DNA of 64,000 nt, from assembly GCF_946222605.1 (NCBI RefSeq), contig NZ_CAMIIE010000009.1, positions 17,568-81,567 on the forward strand, written 5' to 3'. A program made the translations under genes and the position numbers. Below the pieces are notes generated by a model that saw only the letters and a program-made list of their open reading frames with translations, did not search any database and was not told where the DNA came from. This document shows, piece by piece, positions 38,236 through 49,125 of the stretch (positions are counted from its first letter, which is position 1; every line of letters starts with the position of its first letter). This DNA comes from an uncultured Acidocella sp. (GTDB lineage Bacteria > Pseudomonadota > Alphaproteobacteria > Acetobacterales > Acetobacteraceae).

Positions 38236-38634
38236 TCATGTCGGCAGCCGCGCGCCATATACCGGGCACAGCCATTGGCGCAGATGCGGCCAGAGCTCGT
38301 GATCCTGCAGCCAGGTCAGGTCCTTATCCAAAACCTCCCGCAACTTGGCTTGCGCGGCCTTGCCGAGATGAAGGCAGATCCTGTTCAGCGTGTGCGCCGG
38401 TGCCGCGATATAAAGCTGGTCATAAAGCGCCACCTGCTGGTTCAGCTCGGTCGCCACCCAGATCGGCAATATTTCGCGGGCGCGGGCATGGGCGTCGTCA
38501 CGCGCGCCGGGCGCGCCGCCCCGCGGCGCGGCGCGCGCGCTCGAATACAGGCTGTTATCCTCCGGTTCGGGCCGCACGAACCGCGCATGTTCAGCGTCGG
38601 CCAGGACGATCAGCGTGTTCAAATGAGTAGGCAT
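38236..38634 (-). CDS. Host attachment family protein (baeRF-type)
   Basis: A 132-residue protein from the ATG at 38634, after GGGGAG; an upstream in-frame extension is not supported. It begins THLNTLIVLADAEHARFVRP, typical of the host-attachment/AtsE family related to release-factor-like domains, and has LYDQLYIAAPAHTLNRICLH near residue 75 and LREVLDKDLTWL near 103. The true function is not known; the name comes from a plant-attachment mutant. It is a single-gene unit. Confidence 0.82.
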   Translation of the reverse strand: MPTHLNTLIVLADAEHARFVRPEPEDNSLYSSARAAPRGGAPGARDDAHARAREILPIWVATELNQQVALYDQLYIAAPAHTLNRICLHLGKAAQAKLREVLDKDLTWLQDHELWPHLRQWLCPVYGARLPT

Positions 38635-38732
38635 GGCCACTCCCCTTATTGCGTTAAACCAGCAATAGCGTCGCCTCAATCACCGCGTCTTTGATCCCGG
38701 TCAAAAAAATCCGAAAGCGGAACGATTGATAA

Positions 38733-40713
<1,981 letters not shown>

Positions 40714-40717
<4 letters not shown>

Positions 40718-40757
40718 GCAATATATGTTGAGGTTGACGCGCCAGCGTCGAGATAAA
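40714..40757. repeat. Partial copy of dispersed palindromic repeat
   Basis: The segment reads TAAGCAATATATGTTGAGGT, TTGACGCGCCAGCGTCGA, GATAAAAAC, matching only the first hairpin of the family. It begins at the stop codon of the rmd-like gene. Confidence 0.65.
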
Positions 40758-40801
40758 AACTTCGGGCTTGGCGGCGCCTTTGCAAAAACTCCAAGGTTTT
40801 T

Positions 40802-40847
40802 GCCGCTTTTTTGTAAAAAAGCGGCGCAAAAAACTTTTGCGTTTTTT
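40802..40847 (+). terminator. Double hairpin terminator between convergent genes
   Basis: The first stem is GCCGCTTTTTT-GT-AAAAAAGCGGC (40802-40825). The second is CGCAAAA-AAC-TTTTGCG (40825-40841), followed directly by TTTTTT, a textbook intrinsic terminator on the plus strand. It ends the gmd/rmd-like transcript. Confidence 0.82.
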
Positions 40848-40859
40848 ACAGGGGAGGTT

Positions 40860-41636
40860 TTACTTACCCGTCCAGCTCGCCTTGCGCTTTTCGATGAACG
40901 CCGCCATGCCTTCCTGCTTGTCCTGGCTCGACGCCAGGCCGAAGAACATGCGCCTCTCAAAGCGCACCCCTTCCGAAAGGCTGGTCTCGAACGCGGCATT
41001 GACCAGCTCCTTGTTCGCCTTCACCGCCAGCGGGCCGAGCCCGGCGATGGTCGCGGCCTCGGCCAGCGCGGTTTCGATCAGCTTCGCCGCCGGGACGATC
41101 TCTGCCACCAGCCCGGCGCGCTCGGCTTCCTCGGCCCCCATCATCCGGCCGGTGAGGCACATCTGCATCGCCTTGGCCTTGCCGACGGCACGGGTGAGGC
41201 GCTGCGAGCCGCCCATGCCCGGCGCAGTGCCGAGCGTGATTTCCGGCTGGCCGAATTTCGCGGTATCGGCGGCGAGGATATAATCCGCCATCATCGCCAG
41301 CTCGCAGCCCCCGCCCAGCGCGTAGCCAGAGACGGCGGCGATCCACGGCTTGGTGGTGGCGCGCAGCATGCGGTCATAGCCGGCGAATTTGTCCGGCCCA
41401 TACATCTCGGCGAAGCCCTGGGCTTGCATCTCCTTGATATCCGCCCCGGCGGCAAAGGCCTTCTCGGAGCCGGTGAGGACGAGGCAGCCCTGCCCTGCAT
41501 CCGCCTCGAACGCCGCGAAGGCGGCTTCGAGATCCGCCAGCAGCTGGGCGTTGAGCGCGTTCAGCGCCTTCGGGCGGTTGAGGGTGACCAGCGTCACCGC
41601 GCCATGCTGTTCGGCGATCAGCGTCTCATAGGCCAT
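40860..41636 (-). CDS. Enoyl-CoA hydratase (short-chain crotonase)
   Basis: A 258-residue enzyme that hydrates trans-2-enoyl-CoA. Both catalytic Glu positions look intact: IAAVSGYALGGGCELAMMAD (first Glu in GGGCELAM, near residue 112) and FGQPEITLGTAPGMGGSQRL (second Glu in QPEITLG, near residue 132). AFAAGADIKEM forms the oxyanion part. Length and motifs match mitochondrial-type ECHS1. It lies 33 bp downstream of another crotonase and shares its direction, so they are probably co-transcribed. Confidence 0.92.
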   Translation of the reverse strand: MAYETLIAEQHGAVTLVTLNRPKALNALNAQLLADLEAAFAAFEADAGQGCLVLTGSEKAFAAGADIKEMQAQGFAEMYGPDKFAGYDRMLRATTKPWIAAVSGYALGGGCELAMMADYILAADTAKFGQPEITLGTAPGMGGSQRLTRAVGKAKAMQMCLTGRMMGAEEAERAGLVAEIVPAAKLIETALAEAATIAGLGPLAVKANKELVNAAFETSLSEGVRFERRMFFGLASSQDKQEGMAAFIEKRKASWTGK

Positions 41637-41669
41637 GATTTTGACGTCCTTCCTTGTGGTGGCGTGAGC

Positions 41670-42455
41670 CTAGCATGGTTGTGAAAAATCCGGCGCACGC
41701 TTGGCCAGAAAGGCTGCAATGCCCTCCTGCCCTTCCTGGCCGCGCAAAGCGGTGGCGATGGCGCGGGCTTCCCATTCCATCTGCTCCTCCAGCCCGGTGG
41801 CAAGGCTGCGCGCCAGCAGCGCCCTGGTGCCGGCCAGCGCCGCACCCGGCCCCTGGGCCAGCCTCTGCGCCACCGTCAGCGCCTCGGCCTGCGGATCATC
41901 GGCGACGTGGGTGATCAGCCCGATGGCGGCGGCTTCCTGGGCGCCCACGCGCCGGTTCGTGAGCGCCAGCTCCTGGGCCCGGCGCAGCCCGACCAGGCGC
42001 GGCAGCAACCAGCTCGCCCCCAGATCAGGCGTCAGCCCGATGGCGGTATAGGCGACTGTGAAATGCGCGGTGGGCGCCGCGATAACGATATCCCCCAGCA
42101 TGGCGAGCGACAGCCCCGCCCCCGCCGCCGGGCCGTTCACCGCCACAACCAGCGGCTTGCCCATGCGCGCCAGGCGGGAGACGGCGCCATGCAGGATCGT
42201 CGTCATCTCCTTGGCCAGATGCGAGACCCGCGCCCCCGCCGCGGCGAAGCCGTGAATATCGCCGCCGCCGCAGAAGAGCGGACCATTGCCGGTGAGCAGC
42301 ACGGCGCGGATGGCGGCATCCTCATCGCACTCGATGGCGGCGTCGAACAGAGCGCGGGACATCTCGGGGTTCAGCGTATTGGCCGCGTCTGGGCGGTTGA
42401 GAGTGATGCGGGCCAGCCCGCTTTCGCGGGTAAAGAGCAGCGGCGGCGGGTTCAT
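41670..42455 (-). CDS. Enoyl-CoA hydratase/isomerase family protein (PaaG-like)
   Basis: A 261-residue crotonase from the ATG at 42455, after AAGAGG. It carries FCGGGDIHGFAAAG near residue 66 and AVNGPAAGAGLSLAMLGDIV near residue 105. The first catalytic Glu of hydratases is replaced (GAGLSLAM), and the second region reads YTAIGLTPDLGASWLLPRLV, with Asp where hydratases have Glu. This pattern is typical of PaaG-type isomerases rather than true hydratases. It is divergent from a TetR gene that probably regulates it. The CoA substrate is not identifiable. Confidence 0.85.
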   Translation of the reverse strand: MNPPPLLFTRESGLARITLNRPDAANTLNPEMSRALFDAAIECDEDAAIRAVLLTGNGPLFCGGGDIHGFAAAGARVSHLAKEMTTILHGAVSRLARMGKPLVVAVNGPAAGAGLSLAMLGDIVIAAPTAHFTVAYTAIGLTPDLGASWLLPRLVGLRRAQELALTNRRVGAQEAAAIGLITHVADDPQAEALTVAQRLAQGPGAALAGTRALLARSLATGLEEQMEWEARAIATALRGQEGQEGIAAFLAKRAPDFSQPC

Positions 42456-42499
42456 GAACAAACCTCTTGGTACATTATTTACTAACGCGTAGGTTCCAT

Positions 42500-42526
42500 G
42501 CTTCATTGTCCGCGTCAAGATGAAGC
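42500..42526. promoter_or_regulatory. Candidate TetR operator in divergent gap
   Basis: GCTTCAT (42500-42506) is mirrored by ATGAAGC (42520-42526) around 13 nt. It sits in the 80-bp gap between the PaaG-like and TetR genes, just before the TetR start. Binding is inferred from position only. Confidence 0.35.
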
Positions 42527-42535
42527 CTGGATGTG

Positions 42536-43165
42536 ATGGATAAGAGTGCGCCCGCGATCCCCCCTTTCCGCAATGCGCGCGAGCGTGAGCAGGAGCGCGC
42601 GGCCAAGCGCGATGCTGTGCTGCGGGCAGCGGTGCGGATGTTCAATGAGCGCGGCTACCACACCACCTCGCTCGACGATGTCGCCGCCAGCCTCGGCATC
42701 TCCAAGCCGCTGATCTATCATTATCTGGGGGCGAAGGAGCAGGTGCTGTTTGAGTGTCTGCGGCTGGGAATCGGCCGGCTGCGCGAGGCGGTGCAGCAGG
42801 CCGAGGCGCTGCAAGGCAATGGGCTTGAGCGGCTGAAATTGTTCCTGTGCATCTATGCGCAGGTGATCATGGATGATTTCGGGCGCTGCGTGATCCGCAC
42901 CGGGGACGAGGTGCTGGCGCCGGAAAGCCGCGCGCAGTTCCGCGAGCTGAAACGCGAGATCGACGAGGCGCTGCGGCGGTTTCTGCAAGCGGCGGCAGAT
43001 GATGGCTCGGCGCGGATCAGCGATGTGAAGCTGACCGCCTTTGGCCTGGCCGGCGCGCTGAACTGGACGGCGCGCTGGCAGGAGGCCGAAGGCGATCTGC
43101 CGCCGGAGCAACTCGCCGCGAAGCTGGTGGATATCTTGCTTCGCGGGATTGAGCCGAGAGGATAG
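42536..43165 (+). CDS. TetR-family regulator
   Basis: A 209-residue protein. The HTH is LRAAVRMFNERGYHTTSLDD followed by VAASLGISKPLIYHYLGAKE at about residues 27-66. The remainder is a helical ligand domain like those of acyl-CoA-responsive TetR proteins (LFLCIYAQVIMDDFGRCVIR). It is divergent from two crotonase genes, so it probably represses them in response to an acyl-CoA (inference). The ATG at 42536 is used; a GTG at 42533 is adjacent. Its stop codon directly abuts the stop of the convergent binding-protein gene. Confidence 0.85.
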   Translation: MDKSAPAIPPFRNAREREQERAAKRDAVLRAAVRMFNERGYHTTSLDDVAASLGISKPLIYHYLGAKEQVLFECLRLGIGRLREAVQQAEALQGNGLERLKLFLCIYAQVIMDDFGRCVIRTGDEVLAPESRAQFRELKREIDEALRRFLQAAADDGSARISDVKLTAFGLAGALNWTARWQEAEGDLPPEQLAAKLVDILLRGIEPRG

Positions 43166-44176
43166 CTACTCCTTGATGCCGTAGGCGGCGTCGTAGATTT
43201 TATGCGTGTAGGCGCCTTCCGGCTGTTTGGTGATCACGGGATCGGTCCTGTCCGCCATCAGCACGCTGACCGTGCGCTGATAGGCGGCGGGGTCGAGATA
43301 GCCGTCCTTGTCCTTGCCGTCAGTGAGCAGCGTGGCGACGGAGCCCATCATCCTGGTCTGATGCGCCGCATCCAGCACCCCGGCGGTGTCGTTATCCATC
43401 ACGATCTTCACCGCCTCGGCCTGGTGCGAAGCGGCATAATCCCAGCCCTGCATCGTGGCTTTCACGAATTTCGCGAGGTCGGCCGCTTTCTTCGGGTTGG
43501 CGAGCTCGGCATCCGTGGTGTAGAGCCCGTCTTCGAGCATCGCCACGCCTTCATTCTGATATTTGAAGACGACGAGCTGATCCGGCTTCATCCCGGCTTC
43601 GATCAGCTGCCAATATTCATTATAGTTCATCGTGGAAATGCAGGCAGCCTGCTTCTGCAGCAGCGGCTGCACGTTGAAGCCCTGCTTGAGCACCTTCACA
43701 TCCGGGTTGGCGCCGGAGGTGGTGTAGCCGAGCTTACCCATCCAGGCGAGGAAAGGATATTGGTTGCCGGCAAACCAAACGCCCAAGGTTTTGCCTTTAA
43801 AATCCTTCGGCGAGGTGACGCCGCTATCCTTGCGGCAGGTAAGTTCCAGGCCGGATTTCTGGAAAATTTGGGCGATGTTGACGAGCGGCACGCCTTTCTC
43901 GCGCGCGGCCAGCGCGTCCGGCATCCAATCCACGATCACATCGGCACCGCCGGCGGCGATGACCTGGGAGGGGTTGATGTCCGGGCCGCCGGGCTTGATG
44001 GTCACCTCCAGCCCGGCATCCTTGTAAAACCCCTTGGCCTGGGCGACGTAATAGCCGGCGAACTGGGCTTGCGTCACCCATTTCAGCTGCAATGTCAGAT
44101 GATCCGCGGCCGAGGCGGCGGATGCGAAACCGAGCGACGGGGCCAGCGCCAACATCCAGGCCAGGGTCTTCTTCAT
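43166..44176 (-). CDS. ABC importer binding protein, NMT1/THI5-like
   Basis: A 336-residue secreted protein. A signal peptide is present (MLALAPSLGFASAASAADHL, cleavage near ASA-A). NMT1/THI5 features are LTLQLKWVTQAQFAGYYVAQ near residue 27, GFYKDAGLEVTIKPGGPDIN, and SGLELTCRKDSGVTSPKDFK. This fold binds pyrimidines such as HMP and related rings. It is the last gene of an operon that starts with pyrimidine-degrading enzymes, so the ligand is probably a pyrimidine, dihydropyrimidine or ureido compound (inference). No TPP-riboswitch-like sequence precedes the operon. Confidence 0.88.
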   Translation of the reverse strand: MKKTLAWMLALAPSLGFASAASAADHLTLQLKWVTQAQFAGYYVAQAKGFYKDAGLEVTIKPGGPDINPSQVIAAGGADVIVDWMPDALAAREKGVPLVNIAQIFQKSGLELTCRKDSGVTSPKDFKGKTLGVWFAGNQYPFLAWMGKLGYTTSGANPDVKVLKQGFNVQPLLQKQAACISTMNYNEYWQLIEAGMKPDQLVVFKYQNEGVAMLEDGLYTTDAELANPKKAADLAKFVKATMQGWDYAASHQAEAVKIVMDNDTAGVLDAAHQTRMMGSVATLLTDGKDKDGYLDPAAYQRTVSVLMADRTDPVITKQPEGAYTHKIYDAAYGIKE

Positions 44177-44204
44177 GATCTTCAGCCTCTCCTTTAGGGT
44201 TTTT

Positions 44205-45047
44205 TCAGTTCGGGTTGCGGTAGGATGGATGCCAGAAGGTCACCGCCCGCTCCAGCAGCGCCAGGGCGGCGAAAGAGAGCGAGCCGGTGAGCGCGACGAT
44301 GAGAATGGCGGCCCAGACGATATCCAGATTGAGGCTGGCGGCTTCAGTGGAAATGCGAAAGCCGAGGCCAAGGATCGGCGAGCCGAAAAACTCCGCCACC
44401 ACCGCGCCGATCAGCGCCAGGGTGGAGTTGAGCTTCAGCGCCGCGAAGATATGCGGCAGGGCGGCGGGGAGGCGCAGCTTGAGCAGCGTGACCGGGTAAG
44501 AGGCGGCGTAGCTCAGCAGCAACTCCAGCTCCAGCACACTGGCTTCATTCAACCCCGCCGTGGTGTTGACCAGCATGGGAAAAATCGTCATCGCTGCCAC
44601 CACGGCGGCTTTGGATTGCCAGCCAAAGCCAAACCACATCACCGCGATCGGCGCGATGCCGACGATCGGCATCGCGGAGACGAGATTTCCCAACGGCATT
44701 AGGCCGCGCTTGAGGAAATCCGAACGGTCGATGGCCAGGGCCAGCAGGAAGCCGACGGCGCAGCCGATGATGTAGCCGGGCAGCACGGAGCGCAGCACGG
44801 TCTGCGCGAAATCCGCCGCCAGCATGCCGGCATTTGCACACAGGGCGAGGAAGATGGCGCTGGGAGCGGGCAGCAGAATTGCGGGAACGGCAAAGCCTTT
44901 TACCAGCGCCTGCCAGAGCCAGAGCAGCCAGAGACCGAAGATGGCAGGGGTGGCAAGGCGGGCGGCGAAGCTCTCCCGGCGCACACTGGCGGCCATGGCG
45001 AAGAGCGCGATGATGGTGAAGATGATGGAAAGCAGCAGATATTTCAC
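44205..45047 (-). CDS. ABC importer permease (SsuC/TauC-like)
   Basis: A 280-residue permease with about six membrane segments. The N-terminal helix is LLSIIFTIIALFAMAASV and the coupling EAA-type loop is around LLSYAASYPVTLLKLRLPAA near residue 180. It lies downstream of a second permease (4-bp overlap) and upstream of the NMT1-like protein. The two permeases would form a heterodimer. Confidence 0.88.
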   Translation of the reverse strand: MKYLLLSIIFTIIALFAMAASVRRESFAARLATPAIFGLWLLWLWQALVKGFAVPAILLPAPSAIFLALCANAGMLAADFAQTVLRSVLPGYIIGCAVGFLLALAIDRSDFLKRGLMPLGNLVSAMPIVGIAPIAVMWFGFGWQSKAAVVAAMTIFPMLVNTTAGLNEASVLELELLLSYAASYPVTLLKLRLPAALPHIFAALKLNSTLALIGAVVAEFFGSPILGLGFRISTEAASLNLDIVWAAILIVALTGSLSFAALALLERAVTFWHPSYRNPN

Positions 45048-45826
45048 AACCTACCCCCGCGCTGCCAGCGTAGGCCCGCTTCCAGAAGCGAGAGGATTCC
45101 GAGGATGAGGGCCGAGAGCAAGGAGGCCGCCAGCAGCGCGGACCAGACCATCAGGGTCTGCCCGTAATAGCTGCCGGCGAGCAGGCGCGAACCGAGCCCG
45201 GCCTGCGCGCCGGTCGGCAATTCGGCGACAATGGCGCCCATCACCGCCAGCGCCGCGGAGACGCGCAAGGTGGGAAACAGGAAGGCCACGGAGGCCGGCA
45301 GGCGCAGCTTGGAGAAGATCTCGGATTCGCGCGCCGAGTAGGTTTGCAGCAGCTCGAACTGGATTGTCTCCGGGGCGCGCATGCCTTTCACCAGCCCGAC
45401 GACGATGGGAAAGAACGCCAGGTAGGCGGCGATGGCGACTTTCGGGACCAGGCCGGAGAGGCCGAGATTGCCGAGCACCACCACCACCATCGGCGCGATG
45501 GCGAGCACCGGCACAGTCTGGCTGGCGATGACCCAAGGCATCAAGGAGCGATCCAGCGCTTTCACATGCACGATCAGCGTGGCGATGACGCCGCCGATCA
45601 CAAGCGCCACGGCGAGGCCCAGCAACGCCTCCTCCGCCGTGATGAAAGCATGGAAAAGCAGGTTACGCGGCGAGGAGAGCGGCCAGCCAAAGACGCTGTC
45701 GCCAAGCGCGCCGATCACCTGGTCCGGACGCGGCAGGAGAGTTGTGCCTACCAAAGCCGAGAACACATACCAGAGGAAGAGCGCGGCGAGCGTGACGACA
45801 GTGACCGGCAGCACGGATCTAGTCAT
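45044..45826 (-). CDS. ABC importer permease (SsuC/TauC-like)
   Basis: A 260-residue permease from the ATG at 45826, which overlaps the ATPase stop by 8 bp (ATGACTAG). A longer frame reaching into the ATPase gene is rejected. The coupling loop is LLQTYSARESEIFSKLRLPA near residue 160, and about six hydrophobic segments are visible. It pairs with the next permease. Confidence 0.88.
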   Translation of the reverse strand: MTRSVLPVTVVTLAALFLWYVFSALVGTTLLPRPDQVIGALGDSVFGWPLSSPRNLLFHAFITAEEALLGLAVALVIGGVIATLIVHVKALDRSLMPWVIASQTVPVLAIAPMVVVVLGNLGLSGLVPKVAIAAYLAFFPIVVGLVKGMRAPETIQFELLQTYSARESEIFSKLRLPASVAFLFPTLRVSAALAVMGAIVAELPTGAQAGLGSRLLAGSYYGQTLMVWSALLAASLLSALILGILSLLEAGLRWQRGGRL

Positions 45827-46586
45827 AGGAATGACCCGCCCGCAGCGCTGCGCGCACGCGATGCGCGACATCGGCGAAGGCCGCGCTGTCGCGCAAGGCG
45901 AGATCACGGGTGCGCGGAAGATCGCTCTCGATGATTTCAACGATCCGGCCCGGGCGCGGCGACATTACGACGATGCGGGTGGAGAGGAACACCGCCTCGT
46001 CGATGGAATGGGTGACGAAGCCGCAGGTCAGGCCTGTCGTGCGCCAGAGGTCCTGGAGATGCAGGTTGAGGCCGTCGCGGGTGATCTCGTCCAGCGCGCC
46101 GAAAGGTTCGTCCATCAGCAGCAGGGAGGGCTCAAAAGAGAGCGCGCGGGCGATGGAGGCGCGCTGCTGCATGCCGCCGGAGAGCTGCCAGGGAAATTTT
46201 TTCGCGAAGGCGGATAGCCCGACCAGATCAAGATAGCGCGCGGCGCGTTCCTGCCTCTCGCGCTTTGGCAGGCCCATGATTTCCAGCGGCAGCATCACGT
46301 TGCGTTCAATGTTGCGCCAGGCATAGAGCGCTGGCGCCTGAAACACGTAGCCGTAGGCGCGCGCGCGCCTGGCCTCGGCGGCGCTGACGCCATTCACCTT
46401 CAATTCGCCGCTGGTCGGCTGCACAAGATCGGCGATGGCGCGCAGCAGCGTGGTCTTGCCGCAGCCGGAGGGGCCGATGAAGGAGACGAAATCACCTGGC
46501 GCGATGTCCAGGCTGATCCTCTCAAGTGCGACCGTGCCTTTGAACTCAACACGCAGATCCCGCGCAGAGACCGCCGGGAGCTTCAT
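45819..46586 (-). CDS. ABC importer ATPase (SsuB/TauB-like)
   Basis: A 255-residue ATP-binding protein. Walker A is FIGPSGCGKTTLL near residue 37, the signature is LSGGMQQRASIARAL, Walker B is LLLMDEPFGALDEIT, and the H-loop is GFVTHSIDEAV. ATGs occur at 46604 (overlapping the upstream stop) and 46586; AAGAGGG is spaced correctly for 46586. It energises the importer with two permeases and the NMT1-like binding protein. Confidence 0.9.
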   Translation of the reverse strand: MKLPAVSARDLRVEFKGTVALERISLDIAPGDFVSFIGPSGCGKTTLLRAIADLVQPTSGELKVNGVSAAEARRARAYGYVFQAPALYAWRNIERNVMLPLEIMGLPKRERQERAARYLDLVGLSAFAKKFPWQLSGGMQQRASIARALSFEPSLLLMDEPFGALDEITRDGLNLHLQDLWRTTGLTCGFVTHSIDEAVFLSTRIVVMSPRPGRIVEIIESDLPRTRDLALRDSAAFADVAHRVRAALRAGHSYD

Positions 46587-46600
46587 CGAACCCTCTTGGT

Positions 46601-47857
46601 TCATGCAGGCTGTTTCTGCGCCAGACGGGCATCCGTCGCCAGCACGGCCTGCAACAGCACATCCGCACCGGCGGCGATATGTTCAGGCTCAGCCTTCTCC
46701 GCCTCGTTATGGCTGATGCCTTTCTCACACGGCACGAAGATCATCGTCGTCGGCGCGACCTTGGCGATGTAGGCGGAATCATGCCCGGCTCCGGAGACGA
46801 TGCGGCGTGCAGAGAGGCCGAGATCGGCGCTGGCGCGCTCGACGGCGGCGATGCAGTCAGCATCGAAATGCACGGCGGGGGAATCCCAGATGCATTCGAA
46901 GGTGAAGCTGATGCCAGTGCCGAGCAGGATTTTCTCGAATGCGTCCTTCACCTCTTTTTCCATTTTCGCCACGACCTCATCGTTGGGATGGCGGAAATCA
47001 ATGCTGAAGAACACTTCACCTGGAATGACGTTGCGGGAATTCGGCCGCGCCTCGATGAGACCGACGGTGGAGACCGCGTCCGGCCCGTGCGCCAGGGCAA
47101 TGGCCTGGACCACCTGGATCATCTTTGCCGCGGCCACCAGCGCATCCTGGCGCATGCGCATCGGCGTGGTGCCGGCATGGCAATCCATGCCCGTCACCGT
47201 CACGCCGTACCAGCGCATCCCCTGCACGCCGGTGACGATGCCGATGGATTTACCTTCATCTTCCAGGATCGGTCCCTGTTCGATATGCAGCTCGAAATGC
47301 GCGGCCAACTTGTGGGCGCCGCAGGCTTCCTCGCCGGCGAAGCCGATGCGCTTGAGCTCATCGCCGAAGCGTAGGCCCTCACGGTCCTCGCGTTCATAGG
47401 CATAGTCCTTGGAGAACACGCCTGCAAAGACGCCGGAGGAGAGCATCGCAGGAGCGAAGCGCGCGCCTTCCTCATTGGTCCAGTCGATCAGCTCGATCGA
47501 GGCGTTGGTCTCGATGCCGGCATCGTTCAGGCTGCGCAGCACTTCCAACCCGGCGAGCACGCCAATAATGCCGTCGAACTTGCCGCCGGTAGGCTGGGTG
47601 TCGAGATGGCTGCCGATGGCAATCGGCGGCAGGCTGTTATCCTTACCCGGCCGGCGGGCGAAGATGTTGCCCATATCGTCATAGGAAACCACGCAGCCCG
47701 CGGCGACGCATTTATCGATCAGCCAGTGGCGGACCTGGGCGTCCAGATCCGTCAGCGTCAGACGTTTGACGCCGCCTTTTTCGGTGCCACCGATTTTCGC
47801 GGTCTCGATGATGGTCTCCCAGAGACGGGCGGCATCCACGCGTAGGTTGGTGCTCAT
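46601..47857 (-). CDS. M20-family amidohydrolase, probable N-carbamoyl-beta-alanine amidohydrolase
   Basis: A 418-residue Zn-dependent hydrolase of the allantoate/ureidopropionase/L-carbamoylase group. Metal-ligand regions are AIGSHLDTQPTGGKFDGIIG near residue 82, DWTNEEGARFAPAMLSSGVF near 125, and AHFELHIEQGPILEDE near 190; a final His lies in FVPCEKGISHNEAEKAEPEH. It probably cleaves ureidopropionate to beta-alanine, CO2 and ammonia, the third step of reductive pyrimidine breakdown. Context (preA overlap, dihydropyrimidinase nearby) favours that over allantoate. The ATG at 47857 overlaps the preA stop. Confidence 0.88.
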   Translation of the reverse strand: MSTNLRVDAARLWETIIETAKIGGTEKGGVKRLTLTDLDAQVRHWLIDKCVAAGCVVSYDDMGNIFARRPGKDNSLPPIAIGSHLDTQPTGGKFDGIIGVLAGLEVLRSLNDAGIETNASIELIDWTNEEGARFAPAMLSSGVFAGVFSKDYAYEREDREGLRFGDELKRIGFAGEEACGAHKLAAHFELHIEQGPILEDEGKSIGIVTGVQGMRWYGVTVTGMDCHAGTTPMRMRQDALVAAAKMIQVVQAIALAHGPDAVSTVGLIEARPNSRNVIPGEVFFSIDFRHPNDEVVAKMEKEVKDAFEKILLGTGISFTFECIWDSPAVHFDADCIAAVERASADLGLSARRIVSGAGHDSAYIAKVAPTTMIFVPCEKGISHNEAEKAEPEHIAAGADVLLQAVLATDARLAQKQPA

Positions 47858-49125
47858 TGGGCTGGCTCCACCACGCGCATCGGGTTGTTCGGATGCTGCT
47901 TCCAGGTGAGATGCCTGGCAGCCATCTGCGGCACCATGGTGATGCAGCCGCTCACCGGGCAGACATGCGAACAAAGATTGCAGCCGACACATTCATCATC
48001 GATCACCTCGTAAAACCTCTTCTCGCCGGTCTCTTGCAGCTTGATTGCCTGATGAGCCGTATCCTCGCAAGCGATATGGCACAGCCCGCAGCCTATACAG
48101 GCTTGCGCGTTGATACTGGCGATGGTTTTCCAGGCCAGATTCAGGTCGTTCCAATGCACGAAATTCTTCACCGCGCGCCCGGTGACATCTTCGATGCGCG
48201 CATAGCCCTTCTCATCCATCCAGTTGGAGAGACCGCCGATCATGTCTTCAACGATACGAAACCCGTAATGCATGGCGGCGGTGCAAACCTGCACACTGCC
48301 CGCCCCCAGGGCCAGGAACTCCGCCGCGTCGCGCCAAGTGGAGATGCCGCCAATGCCGGAGATGGGCAGGCCCGGGAGGGAGCGTGCGATTTCGCCGACC
48401 ATACGCAGCGCGATCGGCTTGACCGCCGGGCCGCAATAGCCGCCATGGGTGCCGAGGCCATCGACGGTCGGCTCGGGCACCATATTATCGAGATCGACCC
48501 CGGTGATGGAGGTGATGGTGTTGATCAGGCTGACGGCATCCGCGCCGCCACGCCTGGCGGCTTCGGCGGGTTTGAGAATATCGGTGATGTTGGGCGTGAG
48601 TTTCACGATCACCGGCATGCGGCTATATTGTTTGCACCAGCGCGTGACCATCTCGACATAATCCGGCACCTGGCCGACGGCCGCCCCCATGCCGCGCTCG
48701 CTCATCCCGTGCGGGCAGCCGAAATTCAGTTCGATACCGTCAGCGCCTGTAGCTTCCACCAACGGCAGGATGCGCTTCCAGCTTTCCTCCTCACACGGCA
48801 CCATCAGGCTGACCACCACGGCGCGGTCTGGCCAGTTGCATTTCACCGCGCGAATTTCATCGAGATTGAGCTGCAGAGGACGATCCGTGATCAGCTCGAT
48901 ATTATTCATACCCATCAGGCGCTGGCCGTTATAGCCAATGGCGCCATAGCGGGAACTGACATTCACCACCGGCGGATCCTCGCCCAGCGTTTTCCACACC
49001 ACCCCGCCCCAGCCGGCCTTGAAGGCGCGTTCGACATTGTAGGCTTTGTCTGTCGGCGGGGCGGAGGCGAGCCAGAACGGGTTGGGCGCCTTGATGCCGG
49101 CGAAATCGATGCGCAGATCAGCCAT
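47854..49125 (-). CDS. preA: NAD-dependent dihydropyrimidine dehydrogenase, subunit PreA
   Basis: A 423-residue FMN/Fe-S subunit. The TIM-barrel part has NPFWLASAPPTDKAYNVERA near residue 15, ELNFGCPHGMSERGMGAAVG near 132 with the active-site Cys, and PISGIGGISTWRDAAEFLAL near 254. The C-terminal end carries two 4Fe-4S motifs, ACIGCGLCHIACEDTAHQ and DDECVGCNLCSHVCPVSGCI. It reduces uracil or thymine to dihydropyrimidines with PreT. It overlaps preT by 8 bp. Confidence 0.94.
   Translation of the reverse strand: MADLRIDFAGIKAPNPFWLASAPPTDKAYNVERAFKAGWGGVVWKTLGEDPPVVNVSSRYGAIGYNGQRLMGMNNIELITDRPLQLNLDEIRAVKCNWPDRAVVVSLMVPCEEESWKRILPLVEATGADGIELNFGCPHGMSERGMGAAVGQVPDYVEMVTRWCKQYSRMPVIVKLTPNITDILKPAEAARRGGADAVSLINTITSITGVDLDNMVPEPTVDGLGTHGGYCGPAVKPIALRMVGEIARSLPGLPISGIGGISTWRDAAEFLALGAGSVQVCTAAMHYGFRIVEDMIGGLSNWMDEKGYARIEDVTGRAVKNFVHWNDLNLAWKTIASINAQACIGCGLCHIACEDTAHQAIKLQETGEKRFYEVIDDECVGCNLCSHVCPVSGCITMVPQMAARHLTWKQHPNNPMRVVEPAQ

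Noticed and set aside
43166..44176. Thiamine-precursor (HMP) uptake under a TPP riboswitch
   Set aside because: NMT1-like proteins can bind HMP, but no TPP-aptamer-like sequence lies upstream of the operon and the other genes degrade pyrimidines.
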